Below, one piece after another: positions 3,960 through 8,501 of a stretch of 10,704 nucleotides of DNA (the stretch's first letter is position 1; each line of letters starts with the position of its first letter). A program made the translations under genes and the position numbers. The stretch is taken from assembly GCA_019322435.1 (NCBI GenBank), contig JAHWIR010000001.1:1-10704 (forward strand). Reading direction: 5' to 3'. The notes under the pieces were generated by a model. That model was not told where the DNA came from. It saw only the letters and a program-made list of their open reading frames with translations, and did not search any database. Source of the DNA: Candidatus Woesearchaeota archaeon. GTDB lineage: Archaea; Nanobdellota; Nanobdellia; Woesearchaeales; WJKL01.

Positions 3960-5141
3960 TTAGTTAGGTCTCCCCCTATTAAACTGTCTTCTTCTGTTAA
4001 AATGTCTTCTTTGGGGCCCCTTTATTGTTGCAATCCTTTTAATAAATGGCCTTTTCTCGCATTTTATGTTAAAATCAGGATATTCTCTGAGAACTCTTGA
4101 GAAATTATCATAATCCACATCAGCAAGGATATTGACTGCTTTTCCTTCTTCTCCTGCTCTTGCAGTCCTTCCAATCCTGTGCACATAATCTTTTGCATCC
4201 TTTGGGATGTCAAAGTTATATATATGAGAAACATTGTCAATATGCAGTCCGCGAGCAGCAACATCTGTGCATACCAAAACTCCGACTTTTGCATTATTAA
4301 ACATATCAATTGTCCTTGTTCTCTTGTTCTGTGACAGTCCTCCATGGATTGCAATTGCCTTGATTCCATTTACCTTAACATTCTTCACAATAAAATCAAC
4401 AGTCCTTCTTGTATTGCAAAACACCATAACTAGTCCAGATTCTTCCTGTTTAAGCAGATGCACTAAAAGAGACAGTTTCATTCCCCTTTCTACATTATAG
4501 TAGACCTGCTTTAATTTGCTGGGATCAACCTGATTCTTTGCTGCAGCAATTGAAGGATTGACCATATGTTTTCTTCCTAATTGCTTGACTCTTTCTGAGA
4601 TTGTAGCTGAAAAAAACAATGTCTGCCTTTTTTTAGGGCACTGGCTTATAATTTTTTCAACATCTTCTATAAAGCCCATATCAAACATCCTGTCTGCTTC
4701 ATCCAATACAAGAACCTTGATTCTAGAAGTATTAACTGTCCTTCTTTGAAGATGGTCCAGTAATCTTCCAGGTGTTGCAACAACAACCTCTGCAGTCTTC
4801 AGATCATCAATCTGAGGATTTATTGCAACCCCTCCATAGACAGTGATTACTTTCAATCTCTTTGTAAGCTGTCTTAGATTATCTCTTACTTGTTGTGCTA
4901 ACTCTCTAGTTGGAGTCAATATCAAAGCCTGCAGGCCTTGTCTAGGCCTTACTTTATCTACAATACCGCATCCAAATACCAGTGTTTTTCCACTGCCTGT
5001 AGCAGATTCTCCAATTACATCTTTTCCCTGCATAGTGCTGGGAATAGACATTCCTTGAATTTGAGTAGGAGTTGTGATTCCCATCCTTTCAATAGATGTC
5101 AATAGTTCTTGGCTTAAGCCAAAATTTTCAAATAGTTTCAT
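3960..5141 (-). CDS. DEAD-box ATP-dependent RNA helicase
   Basis: This 393-residue protein has all core motifs in order: Q-motif region FGLS...TPTQIQ (7-29), motif I ATGSGKT (47-53), Ia PTRELAQQ (77-84), Ib TPGR (123-126), II DEAD (147-150), III SAT (178-180), IV VFCNTRR (240-246), V TDVAARGLH (292-300), VI HRIGRTARAG (321-330). It should unwind short RNA duplexes using ATP in the cytoplasm. The C-terminal tail (about 377-393) is short, basic and Arg/Asn/Gln-rich, a common RNA-binding extension. Length is close to a minimal DEAD-box core with tail. It lies upstream of the zinc-ribbon and cold-shock genes on the same strand, consistent with a cold-response or RNA-chaperone role. No missing motif is seen. 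The exact orthologue (DeaD/CshA type) cannot be fixed. Confidence 0.97.
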   Translation of the reverse strand: MKLFENFGLSQELLTSIERMGITTPTQIQGMSIPSTMQGKDVIGESATGSGKTLVFGCGIVDKVRPRQGLQALILTPTRELAQQVRDNLRQLTKRLKVITVYGGVAINPQIDDLKTAEVVVATPGRLLDHLQRRTVNTSRIKVLVLDEADRMFDMGFIEDVEKIISQCPKKRQTLFFSATISERVKQLGRKHMVNPSIAAAKNQVDPSKLKQVYYNVERGMKLSLLVHLLKQEESGLVMVFCNTRRTVDFIVKNVKVNGIKAIAIHGGLSQNKRTRTIDMFNNAKVGVLVCTDVAARGLHIDNVSHIYNFDIPKDAKDYVHRIGRTARAGEEGKAVNILADVDYDNFSRVLREYPDFNIKCEKRPFIKRIATIKGPQRRHFNRRRQFNRGRPN

Positions 5142-5166
5142 TTATTTTACCTCGTTAATATTCAGC

Positions 5167-5178
5167 ACTTAAATATAG
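5167..5178 (-). promoter_or_regulatory. Candidate TATA box of the helicase gene
   Basis: CTATATTTAAGT (minus strand) about 31 bases before the ATG would give a very short leader. A GAGGT at 5150-5154 (minus) would then be near or outside the transcript. A second TATA-like element on the same strand around 5231-5241 would give a leader of roughly 70 bases including that ribosome site. Which one is used is undecided. The rest of 5180-5330 shows no gene. Confidence 0.4.
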
Positions 5179-5338
5179 AAAAAGCGAAATGATTTACTCA
5201 AGTGCTCTCTCTGATCTATCTCTATGCTTTCTTATATAATTAGGGAATTTTGAGGGTTTATAAAGGTAATGGTTTTATGAAGTAAAGAAAAACTAAGAAC
5301 GTTAATTGCAATTTGCCTCCGTCTAAAAAATCAATACA

Positions 5339-5349
5339 TTTATATAAAT
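5339..5349 (+). promoter_or_regulatory. TATA box of the four-TM gene
   Basis: TTTATATAAAT is centred about 29 bases before the ATG at 5373, preceded by an A-rich stretch. This predicts a leaderless or nearly leaderless mRNA. Confidence 0.6.
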
Positions 5350-5372
5350 AAATAATTTATAATAAAATTATT

Positions 5373-5735
5373 ATGGCAGAAACAGAAAAAAAACGAGGCG
5401 CTTTACTAACCACTTGGTTAATTTTAATGTTAATCTTTAATGGGCTTACTGCTTTATCATATTTATTATTAGGAGGATTTCTTGCTTCTGTTCCTCCGAT
5501 AACGCCAATGTGGACAAATTATTTTTTTGGTGTTTTTGCACTTCTTAATTTTGTATTCACAATATTCTTATTTATGTGGAAGAGATGGGCTTTCTTTGCA
5601 TTCTGTGTAAATGCTGTAATAATCTTTGTCATCAATCTTGTTATTGGAATTGGAATTGTCTCTGCATTACTTGGTTTAAGTGGACCAGTAATCCTTTATC
5701 TAATAATGCGGTCCAAATGGGAACTTTTTGAATAA
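5373..5735 (+). CDS. Four-TM membrane protein, unknown function
   Basis: This 120-residue protein has a charged N-terminus (MAETEKKRG) and four hydrophobic segments (about 12-38, 47-68, 71-93, 95-112), ending SKWELFE on the likely cytoplasmic side. Tryptophans and aromatic residues mark the membrane borders (W15, W47, W69, W72). No catalytic motif is seen and no family is named with certainty. The TATA box supports the start. The stop codon TAA is the first three bases of TAACAACGTTAG, the array core motif, and a related AACGTTA lies about 72 bases upstream of the gene. The gene could therefore be a decayed cassette, but arms and hairpins like those of cassettes 1-4 are not seen. Confidence 0.8.
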   Translation: MAETEKKRGALLTTWLILMLIFNGLTALSYLLLGGFLASVPPITPMWTNYFFGVFALLNFVFTIFLFMWKRWAFFAFCVNAVIIFVINLVIGIGIVSALLGLSGPVILYLIMRSKWELFE

Positions 5736-5750
5736 CAACGTTAGGTTCAA
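5733..5750 (+). repeat. Isolated copy of the cassette-junction core
   Basis: TAACAACGTTAG (5733-5744) is identical to the core at junction B. With the following TTCAATT it matches 17 of 19 bases of junction A (119-137). It is not preceded by the CTTCCGC hairpin. It could be a secondary insertion site or a remnant. The short related AAGAACGTTAATT at about 5295-5307 lies on the other side of the gene. Confidence 0.4.
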
Positions 5751-5760
5751 TTTTAGAAAA

Positions 5761-5770
5761 GTTTAATAAC
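5761..5770 (+). promoter_or_regulatory. Candidate TATA box for the CPxxK/DUF5654 pair
   Basis: GTTTAATAAC is centred about 27 bases before the ATG at 5793, the distance expected for a leaderless transcript. The match to a TATA consensus is only moderate. Confidence 0.4.
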
Positions 5771-5792
5771 CCTCTCTGATTCTAATAGAAAA

Positions 5793-5888
5793 ATGATAAC
5801 TGGATTTATAGCTGGGCTGTTTGGGAAGGAATGTCCTTTGAAGAAAAGATGCCCTTTCAGAAAAATATGCCCATATGGAAAGAGGTGA
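5793..5888 (+). CDS. 31-residue CPxxK triple-repeat protein
   Basis: This tiny gene has ATG at 5793 and TGA at 5886-5888. The protein starts with a hydrophobic MITGFIAGLFG and continues with three consecutive six-residue units of form C-P-x-x-K/G-x (C14, C20, C26): CPLKKR, CPFRKI, CPYGKR. Cysteines every six residues with prolines suggest a metal-binding or thiol-bearing tip on a short membrane-associated peptide. The Shine-Dalgarno of the next gene overlaps its stop codon, so the two are tightly coupled. A moderate TATA-like element about 27 bases upstream supports the start. I do not recognise a family. The exact internal repeat argues for a real gene. Confidence 0.6.
   Translation: MITGFIAGLFGKECPLKKRCPFRKICPYGKR
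5882..5888 (+). promoter_or_regulatory. Ribosome binding site overlapping the CPxxK stop codon
   Basis: GAGGTGA, whose last three bases are the TGA stop of the upstream gene, lies 6 bases before the ATG at 5895. It supports translational coupling and the chosen start. Confidence 0.65.
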
Positions 5889-5894
5889 ATTATT

Positions 5895-6164
5895 ATGATT
5901 CAGAAGATAAAACAAGGCACAGCTGAATTCAAGAGAAGAGTCAGGCAAAGAACATTGACTGCAGTGACTGCAGCATTCGCATTTATAATAGCTCTTGTGT
6001 GGAAGGATGCTATAAGAAAAGTTATTGATGCTTTTGTAGCAAGATTAAAAGTTCCTGAGACAGCCTATCTGCATGAGTTTATCATTGCCATACTGTTGAC
6101 AGTTGTCTGTGTCATCGCGATAATGCTGTTTTCTAAGCTGGAAGTCAAGGAAGAAGAGAAATAA
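5895..6164 (+). CDS. DUF5654 family membrane protein
   Basis: This 89-residue protein has an amphipathic basic N-terminus (FKRRVRQRT, 12-20), a first TM at about 21-38 ending in ALVWKDAIRKVID, and a short linker. A second TM at about 62-79 is followed by a charged tail (LEVKEEEK). The pattern R-x-T-L-T-x-V-T-A-A-F-x-F-x-x-A-L-x-W-x-D-A-I matches DUF5654, small archaeal membrane proteins of unknown function. It is the second gene of a pair with the CPxxK mini-protein and ends base-to-base against the converging MscS gene (stops at 6164 and 6165). The function is unknown. Confidence 0.8.
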   Translation: MIQKIKQGTAEFKRRVRQRTLTAVTAAFAFIIALVWKDAIRKVIDAFVARLKVPETAYLHEFIIAILLTVVCVIAIMLFSKLEVKEEEK

Positions 6165-7019
6165 TTATTTCCTTTTAGTAAACAAAACCTCATTATGAGG
6201 ATAACTTAATCTTATGTCTTTTGCTTTGGCAAGATTATCAAATATGTCTTTTGTGACTATGCTCTGGAATTCCTGGAACTGTTTTGCAGGTGTCATGAAT
6301 CTTATCCTTACTTCCATTCCGTTTGGATGCAGAGACAGTCTTGTGTAAGGTTTTGACTCTGTCTCTTTCATTATCTTTCTTGTGTTTTTCCTAGCTGCAT
6401 CAACTGCAATCTCTACTGCCTTGTCTACATTGCTTTCAAATGTGATTGTAAAAGCAACCTGCGCCAGTACATGCTCAGTATCAAATGTGTAGTTGATGAT
6501 GTCCTGCTCAAACAGCTTGGAGTTGGGAATCATGACAACTCTTCCTGAGTTTTCTTCTCCTCCGATGATTCCTCCTATCTCCTGGACATAGATATGGGTT
6601 AAGGTTATGTCAACAACATCTCCTCTTACCTTTCCGATTATTATCCTGTCTCCAAGTTCAAAAGGCCTTTTGATAATGACCATTATCCAGCCTGCAATGC
6701 CTGTGATTGGCCTTTGCAGTGCCCAGCCTAAAGCAGCAGAGAACAGGCCGATGCTCAAGCCTAATCCTGTCCATGAGCCAGCATAGGTGAAGACTGCAAA
6801 TATAGCTATTGCCAGGAATGCTGTGTATTTTGCAATCCTTGTAAATATCCTTATATTAGATTTAAGGTGTTTTGTCTTTGCTCTTCTTAACAATGCCTTT
6901 TTTATTACATTTAATGTTATATTGAACAAAATTAAGAAGATAATGACAGTAACAATTGTTCTCCAAAGAGGGACTAGTCTTGCTCCTATGCTCTGCAAGA
7001 ATGCTATAAAATCTGCCAT
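6165..7019 (-). CDS. MscS-family mechanosensitive ion channel
   Basis: This 284-residue channel of the small-conductance mechanosensitive type releases solutes on membrane tension. TM1 is about 20-42 and TM2 about 61-82. The Gly/Ala-rich pore helix TM3 spans about 84-118 (GLGLSIGLFSAALGWALQ, then a kink). The beta domain carries KRPFELGDRI (117-126) and the IPNSKL signature (164-169), followed by the alpha/beta C-terminal domain (about 185-284). The length matches minimal MscS proteins. The start at 7019 lies about 26 bases from the centre of a TATA box shared with the divergent DUF2391 gene, predicting a leaderless mRNA. Its divergent neighbours (DUF2391 and a K+ channel) suggest an osmotic and ion-balance group. 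Confidence 0.95.
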   Translation of the reverse strand: MADFIAFLQSIGARLVPLWRTIVTVIIFLILFNITLNVIKKALLRRAKTKHLKSNIRIFTRIAKYTAFLAIAIFAVFTYAGSWTGLGLSIGLFSAALGWALQRPITGIAGWIMVIIKRPFELGDRIIIGKVRGDVVDITLTHIYVQEIGGIIGGEENSGRVVMIPNSKLFEQDIINYTFDTEHVLAQVAFTITFESNVDKAVEIAVDAARKNTRKIMKETESKPYTRLSLHPNGMEVRIRFMTPAKQFQEFQSIVTKDIFDNLAKAKDIRLSYPHNEVLFTKRK

Positions 7020-7039
7020 AGATAATCTTTATAGTAACA

Positions 7040-7049
7040 TATTTAAATA
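7040..7049. promoter_or_regulatory. Shared palindromic TATA box for two divergent leaderless genes
   Basis: TATTTAAATA is a perfect palindrome centred at 7044.5. It is 25.5 bases from the first base of the MscS ATG on one side and 26.5 from the DUF2391 ATG on the other. Both distances equal the usual archaeal TATA-to-start-site spacing. No other TATA-like element at a suitable distance is seen in the 51-base gap. Confidence 0.65.
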
Positions 7050-7070
7050 AGTTTCTATATTGAAGTTTAA

Positions 7071-7520
7071 ATGGACAAAAAAGAGGTTGAAGCAGACAAA
7101 AAAAGAATTGTTTATAGCATCCTGCATCATAGGCCTGAATTTCATCCAAAAGACCTTCTTCAGGTTATGATTGGAGCTTCTATACTGGCTATTCCTGTTG
7201 GTTTTACAGAAGAGACATGGGAATTAGGAGAGATCCTGCCTTTATTGAATATTATTTTATTAATGGCGCTTTCTATTTTTTTTATCTCTGCTTTTGTCTA
7301 TTATAATTACCATAAACATCATAGATTAGAAAAACATTGGACTGAATTTATTAAAAGGGTTATTTCAACTTATGTTTTTTCATTCCTTGTTGTCGCTCTT
7401 TTATTGACATTGATCCAGAAAACACCATGGATGACTGACTGGTTATTAGCTGTTAAAAGAATTATAATTGTAACATTTCCTAGTTCGATGAGCGCTGTTG
7501 TCGCTGATGTGATAAAATGA
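7071..7520 (+). CDS. DUF2391 family integral membrane protein
   Basis: This 149-residue protein has a basic N-terminus and a conserved-looking FHPKDLLQVMIGASILAIPVG block (24-44), which I associate with DUF2391. Further hydrophobic segments follow at about 57-79 and 100-116, and around 124-140. Histidines cluster at 19-25 and in HKHH (81-84) at a membrane border. The family has no established function. It overlaps the K+ channel gene by 4 bases (ATGA), which suggests coupled translation and perhaps an accessory role for the channel. The start is leaderless from the shared TATA box. The family name is from memory, so moderately sure. Confidence 0.8.
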   Translation: MDKKEVEADKKRIVYSILHHRPEFHPKDLLQVMIGASILAIPVGFTEETWELGEILPLLNIILLMALSIFFISAFVYYNYHKHHRLEKHWTEFIKRVISTYVFSFLVVALLLTLIQKTPWMTDWLLAVKRIIIVTFPSSMSAVVADVIK

Positions 7521-7843
7521 AACTAAGCATCAAAATAGCATATGCATTCACACTTATATCAGTTCTTTTGTTAGGGGGCACTATCTATTTTAACTGGACA
7601 GAAGGCTGGTCTTATGTTGATTCTTTTTATTTTTCAACCATGACCTTAACTACTGTCGGGTATGGCGATCTTGTGCCTACAACTGACGCCTCAAAGATGT
7701 TTACCTCTTTCTACTCTATCATAGGTATAGGTGTTATGCTGTTTACACTGACATCAGTCATCGGAGATTACTGGTTTAAGCAGGAGAAACGCCTTGAAAA
7801 TGTCTTTACCAGATGGAGAAAAAGGCGTAAGAAAAAGAAATGA
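7517..7843 (+). CDS. Minimal two-TM potassium channel
   Basis: This 108-residue channel subunit has TM1 at about 6-26, a pore helix (about 34-45), the selectivity filter TVGYGD (46-51), and TM2 at about 60-83. A short strongly basic tail (RWRKRRKKKK) follows. This is the Ion_trans_2/KcsA-like architecture, expected to work as a tetramer for K+ flux. No RCK or cyclic-nucleotide regulatory domain follows, so gating would have to come from the membrane, pH or a partner. It starts inside the stop of the DUF2391 gene (ATGA overlap), marking that protein as the likely partner. Confidence 0.95.
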   Translation: MKLSIKIAYAFTLISVLLLGGTIYFNWTEGWSYVDSFYFSTMTLTTVGYGDLVPTTDASKMFTSFYSIIGIGVMLFTLTSVIGDYWFKQEKRLENVFTRWRKRRKKKK

Positions 7844-7874
7844 TGTTCTTTGTTTTTAAAAGCATATAGACAAA

Positions 7875-7883
7875 CTTTAAATA
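7875..7883 (+). promoter_or_regulatory. Candidate TATA box of the acidic zinc-ribbon gene
   Basis: CTTTAAATA is about 28 bases before the ATG at 7907. An AAAGGTG ribosome site (7896-7902) also exists 4 bases before the ATG and would need a start site further upstream, for example from ATATAG at about 7864. Which is used is undecided. Confidence 0.4.
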
Positions 7884-7906
7884 CTACCAACTATTAAAGG
7901 TGCTAT

Positions 7907-8173
7907 ATGAAACAAGTTGGCCTTTGCCAAAATTGTGGAAGAGAAGTCTATGTGAATGATATAGACTTATGCAAGAGATGCCATCAAGAGGTTGGTATTG
8001 AAATTCTAAACAAACTGGATTATGTTGATGAACCTGAAGAAGAAGGGCCTGATATGGAAGCACTAGGCTTGGAATCTGAGGGAAGTGTGGTTACTGAATC
8101 TGAAGGTGATGATGAGGAAGAGGAGAAGCCAGATCCAGCTGATGAGCCTCAGAAAGTAAAGAAAAAAGAGTGA
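7907..8173 (+). CDS. Zinc-ribbon protein with long acidic tail
   Basis: This 88-residue protein has an N-terminal zinc ribbon with C7/C10 and C22/C25 (CxxC-x11-CxxC), then a short helix-like region (EVGIEILNKLDYV). From about residue 36 on it has a highly acidic, probably disordered tail (EEEGPD, DDEEEEKPDPADEP) with a basic end KVKKKE. The ribbon could bind nucleic acid or protein; the acidic tail could be a protein-interaction or DNA-mimic segment. No known family is recognised. It has its own promoter region and converges with the 106-residue gene on the minus strand, with 7 bases between stops. Confidence 0.75.
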   Translation: MKQVGLCQNCGREVYVNDIDLCKRCHQEVGIEILNKLDYVDEPEEEGPDMEALGLESEGSVVTESEGDDEEEEKPDPADEPQKVKKKE

Positions 8174-8180
8174 TTATTTC

Positions 8181-8501
8181 TTAATTTGAGAAAATTTCCA
8201 TATATCTTTCGACTATAGGCCAGCCCCAGTCTTTAACTTCTAGGTAGGCTTTTTGATTATGGTCCAAGGGCTTATTTTCCCGGTTGGCGCCTTCCTCAAA
8301 CATCATCTTCATAGGAAATCTCTTTACTTCTGCAGGTGTATGGCCTTTTCTATAATATTCCATGAAGTTTCCTTCAAAAGCTAGTGCGTTTGTAAAGCTG
8401 TCAAAGCTCATTAGTTTTTTATCTTTAAGGTTTTTTAGGCCTTTGTATTTTTCTCCTTCTATAATCTTTATCAGGCCTTTGATATTATAATTTGATTTCA
8501 T
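8181..8501 (-). CDS. 106-residue protein of unknown function
   Basis: This soluble-looking mixed helix protein is rich in Lys, Glu and aromatic residues. No TM segment, signal peptide or cysteine is present. Recognisable bits such as YYRKGHTPAEVKRFPMKMMFEEG (49-71) and DWGWPIVERYMEIF do not point me to a family. The ATG overlaps the stop of the upstream hydrolase gene (ATGA at 8498-8501), the main evidence that it is real and co-translated. Its cytoplasmic nature beside a surface hydrolase leaves the relation between them open. Confidence 0.65.
   Translation of the reverse strand: MKSNYNIKGLIKIIEGEKYKGLKNLKDKKLMSFDSFTNALAFEGNFMEYYRKGHTPAEVKRFPMKMMFEEGANRENKPLDHNQKAYLEVKDWGWPIVERYMEIFSN

Noticed and set aside
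4064..5058. Open frames on both strands within the helicase gene
   Set aside because: Overlap a fully motif-supported DEAD-box gene; no independent start signals and no recognisable protein features.
6787..7149. Open frames (plus 6787-7050, minus 6862-7149) across the MscS/DUF2391 boundary
   Set aside because: Both cross the shared promoter and overlap well-supported genes.
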